Assembly: GCA_036398095.1 (NCBI GenBank)
Contig: DASWHR010000040.1
Location: 1 to 51,411, forward strand
Source: DASWHR01 sp036398095
GTDB taxonomy: Bacteria; Actinomycetota; AC-67
Direction of reading: 5' to 3'
DNA: 51,411 nt
The position numbers were made by a program, and so were the translations under genes. The notes under the pieces are model-generated. The model was not told the origin of the DNA. It searched no databases and saw only the letters and a list, made by a program, of their open reading frames with translations. This document shows, one piece after another, positions 7,512 through 16,538 of this stretch. The stretch's first letter is position 1, and each line of letters starts with the position of its first letter.

Positions 7512-8980
7512 GCGCCGGACTTTTTGAGCACCGCGGGGATCGTCTTGTACAACACGTACAGGTCGTAGGCGATGGACCAGTTCTCGACGTAGAACAAGTC
7601 CAGGCGCACGAGACGTTCCAGGGGAGCGTCGGAGCGGCCGCTGACTTGCCACAAGCCGGTGATCCCCGGCCGCACCTCGAGCCGTTCGGGCGCGATCTCG
7701 TCCAGCTCTTCCTGCTCGTGCAACGGCAGGGGCCGCGGGCCCACCAGCGACATCTGACCGACGAGCACGTTGATGAGCTGCGGCAGCTCGTCGAGCGAGT
7801 AGCGGCGCAGAAACCTTCCGACGCGGGTCACGCGCGGGTCGTCGCGGATCTTGAAGATCGGCCCGTCGACTTCGCTGGCGATCTCGCCGGACAGCTTCAT
7901 CGTGTCGGCGCCGGTGACCATCGTCCGGTACTTGAAGACGCGGAACGGCTTGCCTTTGTGGCCGGCGCGTAGCTGGCGAAAGAAGACCGGGCCCCGCGAA
8001 TCGATGCGGATCGCGATCGCGATTCCGATCAGCAACGGCGACAGCGCGAGCAGCCCGCCGGCGCTGCCGGCCACGTCCAGCGTCCGTTTGGCGAACCGGT
8101 TGAAGCGCTCCAACTTGCCGTTGTCGATCGAGAGCATCGGAAAGCCGGTGATCGGCTCGATCGCCAGGCGCCACGCCAGGATCTCCGGCAGGTTCGCGCT
8201 GATGCGCACCTCGACGTCGCGCGGTCGCAGCGCGCGCAGGATCGCGCCGGTGCGTTCGGCGCCCAGCATCGAGTCCACGATGAACACGGCCGACACGTGG
8301 AGTGAGTCCACCAGATCCAGGATCTCCTTCGTGCCGCCGACGACGGGAATGTCGTGCACGAAGTCGGGCCCGGCCGGTTGCGGGTCGTCGTCCACGAACC
8401 CGACCGGGACGAAGTCGAACGTCAGGTTGGCGATCATGATGTCGGCGACGATGCGGCCCTCGCGGTTCGCGCCGACGATGAGCGTGCGGGCGCGGGCGCC
8501 TGCGCGGCGGCGCCACCGCTTCCAGATGTTGCGGGCGATCAGGCGGCCCGCCGGCACGCTGATCGTCGCCACGCCGAACAGCACCAGCAGCAGCGGCCGG
8601 TTGATGTTGGCGCGGAAGCCGAACGAGAACAGGCCGAACATCGCCACGCCCAGCGTCAACGCCGACAGGACGCGGCGCAGCTCGAACGGCGGATACGACA
8701 CGTGCCGCCACGAGTAGCAGCGGTTGAAGAACAGCACGCCCAGCCAGACGGGAAACATCATCGCGAACGCCGGGACGTAGGCCAGCCGGTACCGGTCGTC
8801 GCCGAGCAGGTTCACGATCATGTACGCGGGCTCGCCGGCGCCAAACCGGATCTGATACGCCCCGAAGACCGCGAGCGCGTAGCTGAGCACGTCCGCCGCA
8901 AAGACCAGCACGAGCCACCGGCGCCGCCAGACCCGCGCCGGCGCCGGCGCGGTGGCTGATGTGCGTTCGGCTTCGGTCAT
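7505..8980 (-). CDS. Undecaprenyl-phosphate sugar-1-phosphate transferase (WbaP/CpsE type)
   Basis: A 491-residue initiating enzyme of polysaccharide assembly, which transfers a sugar-1-phosphate from a nucleotide sugar to undecaprenyl phosphate in the inner membrane. The N-terminal ~165 residues hold several membrane helices, followed by a nucleotide-binding-fold domain (TLIVGANREGR, VGFVDDDP). The C-terminal catalytic bacterial sugar transferase domain shows KRTLDVAGSAGG, GPVFFRQLRAG, VFKYRTMV, DDPRVTRVGRFLRR, SLDELPQLINVL, MSLVGPRPLPLHE and RPGITGLWQVSGRS. The ATG at 8980 overlaps the upstream gene's stop (ATGA). The first sugar is not predictable. A longer in-frame open stretch upstream is only a GC-driven shadow of the ligase gene. 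Confidence 0.93.
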   Translation of the reverse strand: MTEAERTSATAPAPARVWRRRWLVLVFAADVLSYALAVFGAYQIRFGAGEPAYMIVNLLGDDRYRLAYVPAFAMMFPVWLGVLFFNRCYSWRHVSYPPFELRRVLSALTLGVAMFGLFSFGFRANINRPLLLVLFGVATISVPAGRLIARNIWKRWRRRAGARARTLIVGANREGRIVADIMIANLTFDFVPVGFVDDDPQPAGPDFVHDIPVVGGTKEILDLVDSLHVSAVFIVDSMLGAERTGAILRALRPRDVEVRISANLPEILAWRLAIEPITGFPMLSIDNGKLERFNRFAKRTLDVAGSAGGLLALSPLLIGIAIAIRIDSRGPVFFRQLRAGHKGKPFRVFKYRTMVTGADTMKLSGEIASEVDGPIFKIRDDPRVTRVGRFLRRYSLDELPQLINVLVGQMSLVGPRPLPLHEQEELDEIAPERLEVRPGITGLWQVSGRSDAPLERLVRLDLFYVENWSIAYDLYVLYKTIPAVLKKSGAY

Positions 8981-10857
8981 CGGATGGCACTGCGGACGGG
9001 CGCGGCCGGTTCTTCCGGCGACAACTCTACCTGCGACGGCCGTGCCGACATCCCGATCAAGAGTCCCGACAGCAGATAAAAGATCACCGGCGAGGACGAA
9101 TCGAAGTCGTACTCGTAGATCAGGAACTGGGCGCCGAAGGCGACGATCCCGAACCAGAGCGCGCGGGCGTCGTCGAAGAGCGGCTGCGCGCCGCCGCGGA
9201 TCGTCCGAAGCGGCGCCAGCCCGGTGTAGGCCCACAGCGCGACGAACGCCAGCAGCCCGAGGATCCCGTACTTGTAGCCCACGCCCAGCAGCGTCGAATG
9301 CGATCCGAGCGGCGGGTCGCGGTCCGGCGTCGAGATCAGCCGCGCTTGCTGCAGCGAAGCGTTGTCGAAGTAGATGCGCTCTTGGCGGCCCGAGGGGAAT
9401 TTGCGGACCACGATGATTCCCGTTTCTGCATTCGAGACGATCGCCTCGTCGGTCTCGTCCGCGAGCAGGTCGCGGTGCGCGGCGGCCGGCGGTGAGAACG
9501 TGCCGGACTCGGGTGCGGCCACGCGTCGCGTCGCGTCCACGTGGATGCGGCTTTGCGTCCCGCCGGGAAGGTCGTGCTGCACGTAGTGACCGCCGCGGCC
9601 GTCGCTGTAGACGAGCGCGGTCGTCCCGGCCGGGAGCGTGATGACGCGCGTCCCGTCGGGAATCTGCAGCGGCGCGGCGACGTTGTCGCGCTGCGTTCCG
9701 TGGCCGAAGACCGGGTGCTGCGGGATCGCGCGAAGCGTGGCGCGATAGTAGGCCGCGCGCGACACGAACGACCCTTCGGCCAGCGGCGAGTCTTGCCGGG
9801 CCTTGGCCTCTTCGCCTCGGGTGAGCAGAACCACGCCGCTCACCGCGATCGCGATCGCGAGTCCCGACGCCAGGACCTTCGGCGAGACGCGGCGGACGTC
9901 GGGCCAGAACACGATCGCGAACAGCGGCAGCGCGATCGCGGCGCCCAGGTACGCGCCGCGAGCCAGCGAGGACACCAGCATGATCCCGATCAGCGTCGAG
10001 AAGAACGCGGCGACGATCGCGCGCCACACCGGCACATGCCGGATGCGTCGCCAGATCAGCGGCCCCAGCAGCGACGCCATCGCGCCGGTGACGACCGCAT
10101 GGATGAAGAACGCGTGCGGCCGCACGACCAGGCGGCCCGCGCCGACGTTTTCGTATTTGATGCCGACGCCTTCGCGCACCGCGCGCGAGGCAAGCTCTCC
10201 CGCCTTGCCCGGCAGCCACTCCAGAAGCGAGGCCGTGCGTTGCAGCGGCAGATGAATCGACCCCATGTAGACGACTTGCGCGAGCGTCCACAAGCCGATC
10301 ACGCCGGCGAATCCCACCAGGAAGTGCAGCAGCCGGCGCGCGTCGTGCTTGCGCGACCAGGCGCTCGCGACCAGAAGGCCGGCCAGCGCCACACCGGTCA
10401 GCCCCACGGTGCGGATGTAGGTGAAGATGCGCCCCGGCTCGCTCACGACGAGCACCGACGGAATCATCGACCCAAACGCCGCGACGGCCAGCCACTTCTC
10501 TCGCCCGAGCGACTCCCACGCCTGCTTGATGCGGCCGCGCAGCGGATCGGCCCAGATCCCGCCGAGCACGCCGAGCCCGGCGAGGACCGGCGTCACGTAC
10601 TGCGCGAGTCCGGTCGCCCACCAGAACGGCAAGCCGGCGAGCGGCAAGACCAGCCAGTCGTCGGTGCGCGCCCGCCGGTACCACCAGCCGGCCGCGACGA
10701 GCCAGACCGGCATCGCGACCCACACGGCAGCGGCCGCGAACCACAGCAGGACCAATCCCGCGCATGATGCGCCTAGGACGCGGAACTTGGGGTCCTTGGA
10801 AAGCGAGACGATCGCTGCGGCGGCCTCGGGCAGGGACGCCCGATCGGGTGCGTTCAT
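8977..10857 (-). CDS. O-antigen ligase/polymerase family membrane protein
   Basis: A 626-residue integral membrane protein with about ten to twelve hydrophobic segments. It resembles the Wzy_C/WaaL family, which polymerises or ligates lipid-linked glycans outside the cytoplasmic membrane. A large hydrophilic extracytoplasmic region (residues ~390-540) contains the family-like HPVFGHGTQRDN, followed by an unusually long beta-rich insert, then the last helices. The ATG at 10857 was preferred because the frame upstream is the shadow of the neighbouring gene and an in-frame N-terminus MNAPDRASLPEAA precedes the first helix. It is coupled by ATGA to the sugar-transferase gene. The 76 bases upstream separate it from the flippase fusion gene. 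Confidence 0.82.
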   Translation of the reverse strand: MNAPDRASLPEAAAAIVSLSKDPKFRVLGASCAGLVLLWFAAAAVWVAMPVWLVAAGWWYRRARTDDWLVLPLAGLPFWWATGLAQYVTPVLAGLGVLGGIWADPLRGRIKQAWESLGREKWLAVAAFGSMIPSVLVVSEPGRIFTYIRTVGLTGVALAGLLVASAWSRKHDARRLLHFLVGFAGVIGLWTLAQVVYMGSIHLPLQRTASLLEWLPGKAGELASRAVREGVGIKYENVGAGRLVVRPHAFFIHAVVTGAMASLLGPLIWRRIRHVPVWRAIVAAFFSTLIGIMLVSSLARGAYLGAAIALPLFAIVFWPDVRRVSPKVLASGLAIAIAVSGVVLLTRGEEAKARQDSPLAEGSFVSRAAYYRATLRAIPQHPVFGHGTQRDNVAAPLQIPDGTRVITLPAGTTALVYSDGRGGHYVQHDLPGGTQSRIHVDATRRVAAPESGTFSPPAAAHRDLLADETDEAIVSNAETGIIVVRKFPSGRQERIYFDNASLQQARLISTPDRDPPLGSHSTLLGVGYKYGILGLLAFVALWAYTGLAPLRTIRGGAQPLFDDARALWFGIVAFGAQFLIYEYDFDSSSPVIFYLLSGLLIGMSARPSQVELSPEEPAAPVRSAIR

Positions 10858-10933
10858 CGGCGCCAATGCTACCCGAGCCGGACGGGCCGAATCCCGCGCG
10901 GCGGGCTCCGCAACGGAATCGCAACGATCGGCG

Positions 10934-13570
10934 TCACAGGCTCTCGTGTTTCGTCGCGACGGCGGCGAGCACGGCGGCGGCGACGCGCACGCCGGCGCGT
11001 CCGTCGAGCGGCGCCAGATGCGCCGCGAGGAACCGCCGGCGATGCGCGACGCGCAGATCGCCGGCGAGCGCCCGGTCGATCGCCTCGCCGATGCCCTCGC
11101 CCATCCTGGCCGGATCGCGCGCGGCTTCGACCGCCTCGGAATCGACATAGGGGAGCGTCGTCGGAAAGCCGGGCGCGTCGACGACGACGACGGGAACGCC
11201 GTGGAGCATCGCCTCGAGCGCCGTCGTGGACGACAGCGTCACGACCAGTCGCGCCTCGGCCAGGAGCGCTTCGATGGGGATCTGCTGTTCGAAGCGCGCG
11301 CCGGCCGGCGCCGCGGTCCGCAACGCATCGCGCGAGTTCGCATCGGTGTCGGGATGCAATTTGACGATGACGGATCCGCGGCCGGCCGCGGCGTCGATCA
11401 TCTGCGCGAACAACGCGGTTTCGTCGGCCGCGCTCGCCAGGCCGTAGCGAGAGAACGGCTGCGTGGTCACCAGGATCGGGCCGTCGCGCCGCGCCGCCGG
11501 CTTGGGCTCGGCCGGGCCGATCGCGTCGTAGCGCGGCTGCCCGGTGACGTGGATCGCCTCGCCGCGCACGCCGCGCCGCACGAGCGCGTCGGCGGTTGAG
11601 GGGCCGTAGACGCAGATCGCGTCGCAGCCGCCCATCCCGTAGGGCCGTGGCGCGAACGGCAACCCCAGCAGCGACAGCGCGCGCTTGGCGAGCGTGATCG
11701 GCGCCGACCCCGAGCGGGCCCCGCCGCCTTCCTGCTCGCCGGTCAGCGCGATGACGCCGTCTTGCATCAGCACGCTCGCGACGCCGGCGCGACGCGCCTC
11801 CTGCACGATCAGCCGCTCCAGCGGCGTGAAGTCGTTGCCGATCACGACCGCCGCGGCGCCGTCCACCAGCGAGCGCGCGTCGGTGCGCCCGCCGAAGACG
11901 ATGTGGAGCATCCGGCCGCGCCGGGTCGCGCGCGGCGTCCCGTGGAGCGTGTAGTCGACGCCGGCCTCGTCGAAGCCGTAGGCCGCGTTCTTGCCAATGA
12001 GCGGGTCCAGGCCGACGAATGCCGGTTCGAAGCCGGCGGCGCGCAACGCCGGCGCGCACGCGACCATCGTTCGCGCCTGCGTCGTCGTCGCCGCGGCAAG
12101 CACCACGCGGCGCGACCCGCCGCCTTCGGCGGGAATCTGCGGCAACGCGCGCAGCGCCGCGATCTCGCTTCGCGCGATCAGCCATCCGCCGATCGCGTAC
12201 ACGCCGAACAGCGGCGCCTTCAGCACCGTCCCGGCCGTGCCGTCCGGCAGCAGCGTGGACAGCGCGTAGACGCCGGCGCCAAGCGCGCCGATCGCGATCG
12301 TGCGCAGGAACCGGTACGGCAGCGGCCAGACGCGCTGCGCGGCGACGAGTACGATCGCGAGCAGAATGCCGTAGCTGATCGCGGTGTTCCATGCGGCCGC
12401 GATCAGCCCGTAGCGCGGCAGCATGAGCGTGTTCAGCGTGTAATTCGCGATCGCCGCCGCGATCGTCGCGACCGGAATCATGCGAACGCGCTTGGCGTAG
12501 AACAGCGCGTTGACCGGGAAGTAGTAGGCGGCCAGCAACCAGTAGCCGAGCGCGACCCACGGGATGAACGCGGCGGTCGCGCGATACGACTCCTTCGCCA
12601 GCAGCGACACCAGCTCGGGTCCGAGCAGCGACACGCCCAGCGAGAACGCGCCCAGCACGTAGAGCATCGGCGTCCATGCGCGACCGAGCGCATCGCGCCG
12701 GCCGCGTCCCGCGGCGCGATAGAACGACGGCACCGTGGCGTTGTTGATTGCCGTCGCAATCAGCGACACGCCCTGCGCGATCTGATAGCCGACCGCGTAC
12801 AACCCGACCGCGGCGGCGCCCATCTCGCGCTGGATCGCGACGCGGTCCACGACGTTGAGCGCCCAGTGCGCGACCAAATGCGGAACGACCGGCAGTCCCA
12901 GCGCCAGCGCCGGCCGCAGCATCGTCCAGTCGGCCGGACGCGCCGCCAACGGCGCCATCATCGCGACCGCCAGCGCGAACACGGCCGCGCTTCCGATCAG
13001 CGACGCCTTGAGCACGCCGTCCAAGCTGGAGCCGGTGGTCAGCGCAACCAGCATTGCGGCAGCCGGAAACAAAAATTGCGAGCCCGACAGCGCCGCGAAC
13101 CGCTTCGGCTTCTCCTCGGCGCGCAGCACGGCCAGCGGCACGGTCGCGGCCGCGAGGAAGAACGAGCTCCAGATGCCGTACAGAAAGATGTGGGGCGGGG
13201 CGCCCGGAAACAACGTGCGAAACAGCGGTCCCGACAGCATCGTGAGCAGCAGCGCCAACCCCAGCGCCGCGCCTTGCAGTCCCAGCCACGCCGACAACTG
13301 GAATCGCTTGCGCGCGCCGGCGTCCAGGTCGAACCACAGACGCGTCACCGCGCCGCCCAATCCGAGCGACGCGATCAGCGTGAGCACCGGCACGATCGAG
13401 ATCACCAGCGTGTAGCGGCCGAACTCGACGCCGGTCAGCAAGCGCGTCAGGACCGGCATCAGCAGGTACGCGCCGCCTTTGGCGATCAGGTCGGCGGTCG
13501 CGTAGACGGCGGTGTTTTTCGCGAGCCGCTTGATGCCGCCGGCGGCGATGGGCGCCGCGGCGTCGCTCAT
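10934..13570 (-). CDS. Wzx-type flippase fused to a GT-B-like glycosyltransferase domain
   Basis: An 878-residue two-part protein. Residues 1-~475 are a polysaccharide flippase of the MOP superfamily with about 12-14 membrane helices; it begins IKRLAKNTAVYATADLIAKGGAYLL and would move lipid-linked repeat units across the membrane. Residues ~487-878 are soluble and look like the C-terminal half of capsule or CDP-glycerol/UDP-sugar transferases, with VYGPSTADALVRRGV, IHVTGQPRYDAIG, VIVKLHPDTDAN and VTLSSTTALEAMLHGVPVVVVD. The junction (ALRALPQIPAEGGGSRRVVLAA) is a clean linker in one frame, so I see no frameshift. The ATG at 13570 overlaps the cytidylyltransferase stop (ATGA). I infer coupling of a cytoplasmic transfer step to export. 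Flippases of this class are normally ~400-500 residues. Confidence 0.88.
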   Translation of the reverse strand: MSDAAAPIAAGGIKRLAKNTAVYATADLIAKGGAYLLMPVLTRLLTGVEFGRYTLVISIVPVLTLIASLGLGGAVTRLWFDLDAGARKRFQLSAWLGLQGAALGLALLLTMLSGPLFRTLFPGAPPHIFLYGIWSSFFLAAATVPLAVLRAEEKPKRFAALSGSQFLFPAAAMLVALTTGSSLDGVLKASLIGSAAVFALAVAMMAPLAARPADWTMLRPALALGLPVVPHLVAHWALNVVDRVAIQREMGAAAVGLYAVGYQIAQGVSLIATAINNATVPSFYRAAGRGRRDALGRAWTPMLYVLGAFSLGVSLLGPELVSLLAKESYRATAAFIPWVALGYWLLAAYYFPVNALFYAKRVRMIPVATIAAAIANYTLNTLMLPRYGLIAAAWNTAISYGILLAIVLVAAQRVWPLPYRFLRTIAIGALGAGVYALSTLLPDGTAGTVLKAPLFGVYAIGGWLIARSEIAALRALPQIPAEGGGSRRVVLAAATTTQARTMVACAPALRAAGFEPAFVGLDPLIGKNAAYGFDEAGVDYTLHGTPRATRRGRMLHIVFGGRTDARSLVDGAAAVVIGNDFTPLERLIVQEARRAGVASVLMQDGVIALTGEQEGGGARSGSAPITLAKRALSLLGLPFAPRPYGMGGCDAICVYGPSTADALVRRGVRGEAIHVTGQPRYDAIGPAEPKPAARRDGPILVTTQPFSRYGLASAADETALFAQMIDAAAGRGSVIVKLHPDTDANSRDALRTAAPAGARFEQQIPIEALLAEARLVVTLSSTTALEAMLHGVPVVVVDAPGFPTTLPYVDSEAVEAARDPARMGEGIGEAIDRALAGDLRVAHRRRFLAAHLAPLDGRAGVRVAAAVLAAVATKHESL

Positions 13571-14316
13571 TCGGCCTCCCGCGACCGCTCGTAGCCTTCG
13601 CGGCGCGGCACCGCCGGGCACATCGCCAGCAGATCGGGACGCGACTCGAGCAGCGCGACGATTTCCGGCAGGCCGAACAGGCTGCCGCCGATCGCTTCGT
13701 AGACGGCCCGGGCGAACACCAGATCCTGCGGATAGTCCACGGTGAGGCGCCACTCGGGATGGACCGGATCGCCGCCGGCCGCGACCAGGCGAAACCGATC
13801 CGGCTGCCGCCACACGAACGGCGTGACGTGCTCGCGGTCGCTTGCAAGCGTCGCGTCGCGATGCGCGCGCTCAAGCGCCTCGATCGAGATCACTTCGGTG
13901 TCGAGCCCTTCCGGATAGACCGGGCGAAGGTTGTTCGAGCAGTAGTCGGCCGGCGGGTCGGCGTCTTCGAACGCGGCGATGGCCTCGTGGATGATCGCCG
14001 GATCCAGGAACGGCTCGTCGGCGGTGTTGCGCACTACGACGTCGGCGCGATGGGCGCGCGCGGCGGCGACGTAGCGGTCGAGCACGTCCTCGACGCTGCC
14101 GCGAACGACGGCATAGCCGGCTGCGCGCGCGACGGCTTCGATTGCGTCGTCGCCGGGCTGGGTTGTGGTGGCGACGACGACCTCGTCGATCCGCGCGGCG
14201 GCCGACACGCGCGCGAGCACGCGCTCCATCAGCGTCGTGCCGTCCAGATCGTGCAGCGACTTTCCCGGATACCGCGTCGAGCCCATCCGCGCCTGCACGA
14301 TCGCGACGATTCTCAT
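13567..14316 (-). CDS. SpsF-like cytidylyltransferase, probable CMP-nonulosonate synthetase
   Basis: A 249-residue cytoplasmic nucleotidyltransferase of the NeuA/KdsB/SpsF superfamily. Signature elements are IVAIVQARMGSTRYPGKSL at the N-terminus (nucleotide binding), VVVATTTQPGDDAI, VRGSVEDVLDRYVAAA, and VVRNTADEPFLDP. The late HPEWRLTVDYPQDL carries metal-binding acidic residues typical of the SpsF branch. Such proteins activate nonulosonic acids in pseudaminic or legionaminic acid clusters. Its position directly after PseG-, PseC- and PseB-like genes, with an ATGA overlap to PseG, supports a PseF-like role. The exact sugar is inferred from context only. Confidence 0.82.
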   Translation of the reverse strand: MRIVAIVQARMGSTRYPGKSLHDLDGTTLMERVLARVSAAARIDEVVVATTTQPGDDAIEAVARAAGYAVVRGSVEDVLDRYVAAARAHRADVVVRNTADEPFLDPAIIHEAIAAFEDADPPADYCSNNLRPVYPEGLDTEVISIEALERAHRDATLASDREHVTPFVWRQPDRFRLVAAGGDPVHPEWRLTVDYPQDLVFARAVYEAIGGSLFGLPEIVALLESRPDLLAMCPAVPRREGYERSREAE

Positions 14317-15356
14317 CGAGTCCCCTTCGCGTGCGTTGCGATCGCCGCCAGGATCTCGGCCGCGACGGTCATCGCGCCGCGACGATCCACCGCGCCGCGC
14401 GCCGTCTCCGACAGCGCGCGCCGCTCCCCGACGTCGCCGATCAGCCGGGCAACGGCGCCGGTGATGCGTTGCGTCGTCGCGGGATCCGCGGTCGCGCCCG
14501 CATCGATCATCGCGCCCAGCGCCGCGAACGCGTCCAGTTGCGGCCGCTGGTTCGGCGCGATCTCGGCCGCGACCGTCGGCACGCCGAGCGCGGCGAGTTC
14601 GTAGATCGTCTGTCCGGCTGCGCTGACGGCGATGTCGGCCATCGCCTGCATCGGCCGGGTCACTTTCGGGGAATCCACGACGCGGACGGTGCGGTGCGTG
14701 GACGCGGCGGCGTCGTGGACCGCGTCGGGGTCGGTGAAGAAGGGCCCGACGATCGCGGTGATGTCGAACGGGGCGTCGATCGCGTCCACCGCGACGATCC
14801 AGGACGGCATCACGCCCTGCGGGTCGGCGCCGCCCGTCGTGACGAGCAGCGTGCGAACGCGCTCACGCAGCGGCATCAGCGGCACGGCCCAGTATTCGGG
14901 CCGCAGGATCGTGTAGCGGGGACCCAGCAGGAACCGCGTGTCGCCGCGCGCCGACCGGTATCCGGCCGCATGCGCGTGCGGGCCGAATCCGACGACCAAG
15001 TGGGCGTCGAACGCGTCGGCGGCCAGGTCGGCGATCGCCGCGACGAACAAGCCCGAGTCCCGGAGCGACGACAGCAGCGGCGCGCCCGTCAGGTACGAGT
15101 CCACGACCGCGCCGTCGCATTCCCATTCGCGCGCGGTCTCGATCGTGGATCGCACGCCCGAGCCCTCGTCGGCCGCGAGCAGCCGGCAGGCGAAGCCGGC
15201 GCCGGCGACGCGCGCTGCGGCGGCTTCGTCGCCGTGGACCAGAAAGAAGCACAATGCGCCGGCGCGTTGCAGCGCGGTTGCCAGCGACACGCATCGCTGC
15301 AGATGGCCGAGTCCGATGCCGGCGCCGCCGTCGGTCCGGAACAGGATGCGCGCCAC
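14313..15356 (-). CDS. pseG: PseG-like UDP-2,4-diacetamido-trideoxy-altropyranose hydrolase
   Basis: A 347-residue GT-B-fold hydrolase that removes UDP from the 2,4-diacetamido-2,4,6-trideoxy-altrose intermediate in pseudaminic acid synthesis. Evidence is the N-terminal FRTDGGAGIGLGHLQRC, where the G-x-GH-x-x-R-C pattern with His is the PseG signature. Also seen are VVDSYLTG, LLVTTGGADPQG, and late motifs AVSAAGQTIYELAALGVPTV and APNQ. It starts with GTG at 15356, four bases after the PseC-like stop, and overlaps the cytidylyltransferase by four bases. The length matches the family. Confidence 0.88.
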   Translation of the reverse strand: MARILFRTDGGAGIGLGHLQRCVSLATALQRAGALCFFLVHGDEAAAARVAGAGFACRLLAADEGSGVRSTIETAREWECDGAVVDSYLTGAPLLSSLRDSGLFVAAIADLAADAFDAHLVVGFGPHAHAAGYRSARGDTRFLLGPRYTILRPEYWAVPLMPLRERVRTLLVTTGGADPQGVMPSWIVAVDAIDAPFDITAIVGPFFTDPDAVHDAAASTHRTVRVVDSPKVTRPMQAMADIAVSAAGQTIYELAALGVPTVAAEIAPNQRPQLDAFAALGAMIDAGATADPATTQRITGAVARLIGDVGERRALSETARGAVDRRGAMTVAAEILAAIATHAKGTR

Positions 15357-15360
15357 GGCG

Positions 15361-16509
15361 TCAGGAGGCGGCGAGCGCCGTTTCCAGCGAACGCGCGACG
15401 CGCTCGACGTCGTCTTTGCTCATGCCGGGATAGATCGGGATCGAGATCGCACCCGCATAGTAGGCCTCCGCGTTCGGGCACAGGCCGGCTTCGTAGCCGT
15501 AGGTCGTGCGGTACCACGGATGCCGGTAGATCGGAAGGTAGTGGACCTGCACGCCGAGTCCATCCGCGCGCAACGCGTCGAAGACGCCGCGCCGCCTCGC
15601 CGCGGGAACGCGGATCGCGAACAGATGGTAGGCGTGGCGGCCGGCTCCGGTCGCCGCCGCCGGCAGGATGACGTCCTCGACGGGTGCGAGCCGGTCGCGA
15701 TACGCGTCCGCGATCTCGTTTCGCGCCTCGACGAAGCCGTCGAGTTTCTTCAGTTGCGTCAGTCCGAGCGCGCATTGGAAGTCGGTGATCCGGTAGTTGA
15801 ACCCCAGGTCGTGCATCTCGTGGTACCAGGGTCCCTCGTCGGCACCGACGAACTTCGAACGGTCGCGTTCGATTCCGTGATGCCGGAATCGGCGCATCGC
15901 CGCCGCCAGATCTGCGTCGTTGGTCGTGACCGCTCCGCCTTCGCCGGTCGTGATCGACTTCACCGGATGAAACGAAAACGCCGTCATCACGATCCCGTTG
16001 GGACAGGATCCGACCGGCGTTCCGTCCGCGTAGCGGGCGCCCAAGCCGTGCGCCGCATCCTCGATCACCGTCGCCTCGCCCGCGGCGGCCGCGATCACGT
16101 CCGGTTCGATCGGCAGGCCGGCGAAATCCACAGGAACGACCGCATCGACCGGGCCGAGCGCAAGCAGCGACGCCGGATCGACGTTGACCGTGTCCGGATC
16201 CACGTCGGCGAAGCGCGGCGTCGCGCCCAGATACGCGGCGCAGTTCGCGCTCGCCGCGAACGAGATCGCGCTGGTGGCCGTAACGTCTCCGGGGCCGACT
16301 CCGGCGGCGAAGCACGCGGCGTGCAGCGCAGCGGTCCCGTTGGCGAACACGACCGCCTCAACCGCGCCGGTGACGGCGGCCAGGGCGGCTTCGAACTCGT
16401 CCACCAGGGGGCCGGTGGTCAGGAGGTCGCCGCGGAGGGCGGCCGCGACCGCGGCGACGTCGTCGTCGTCGATGATTTGTCGGCTGTAGGGCATGGACGG
16501 CTCGCTCAT
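15361..16509 (-). CDS. pseC: PseC-like PLP aminotransferase (DegT/DnrJ/EryC1 family)
   Basis: A ~382-residue PLP-dependent sugar aminotransferase, expected to aminate the 4-keto sugar made by the PseB-like enzyme. Seen are PYSRQIIDDDDVAAV, FANGTAALHAACFAAG, TSAISFAASANCAAYLGA, VIEDAAHGLGARY and SFHPVKSITTGEGGAV, where the Lys in HPVK is the PLP lysine and the FHPVK...GEGG spacing is typical of PseC. FNYRITDFQCALGLTQL and HLFAIRV follow. The ATG at 16509 is used; an ATG at 16494 (MPYSRQ) is equally close to the conserved start. It lies 29 bases after the PseB-like gene and four bases before the PseG-like gene. Confidence 0.9.
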   Translation of the reverse strand: MSEPSMPYSRQIIDDDDVAAVAAALRGDLLTTGPLVDEFEAALAAVTGAVEAVVFANGTAALHAACFAAGVGPGDVTATSAISFAASANCAAYLGATPRFADVDPDTVNVDPASLLALGPVDAVVPVDFAGLPIEPDVIAAAAGEATVIEDAAHGLGARYADGTPVGSCPNGIVMTAFSFHPVKSITTGEGGAVTTNDADLAAAMRRFRHHGIERDRSKFVGADEGPWYHEMHDLGFNYRITDFQCALGLTQLKKLDGFVEARNEIADAYRDRLAPVEDVILPAAATGAGRHAYHLFAIRVPAARRRGVFDALRADGLGVQVHYLPIYRHPWYRTTYGYEAGLCPNAEAYYAGAISIPIYPGMSKDDVERVARSLETALAAS

Positions 16510-16538
16510 GGGCGGCCGGATCGTATCCGGCCCGTGGC

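Noticed and set aside
12070..12200. Frameshift or assembly error joining a flippase gene to a separate transferase gene
   Set aside because: The linker is continuous in one frame with normal codon use and no internal ribosome-binding site or start at the junction.
10869..13874. A 1001-codon minus-strand frame overlapping the flippase-fusion gene in another phase
   Set aside because: Arg-rich shadow; the other phase has clear membrane helices and transferase motifs.
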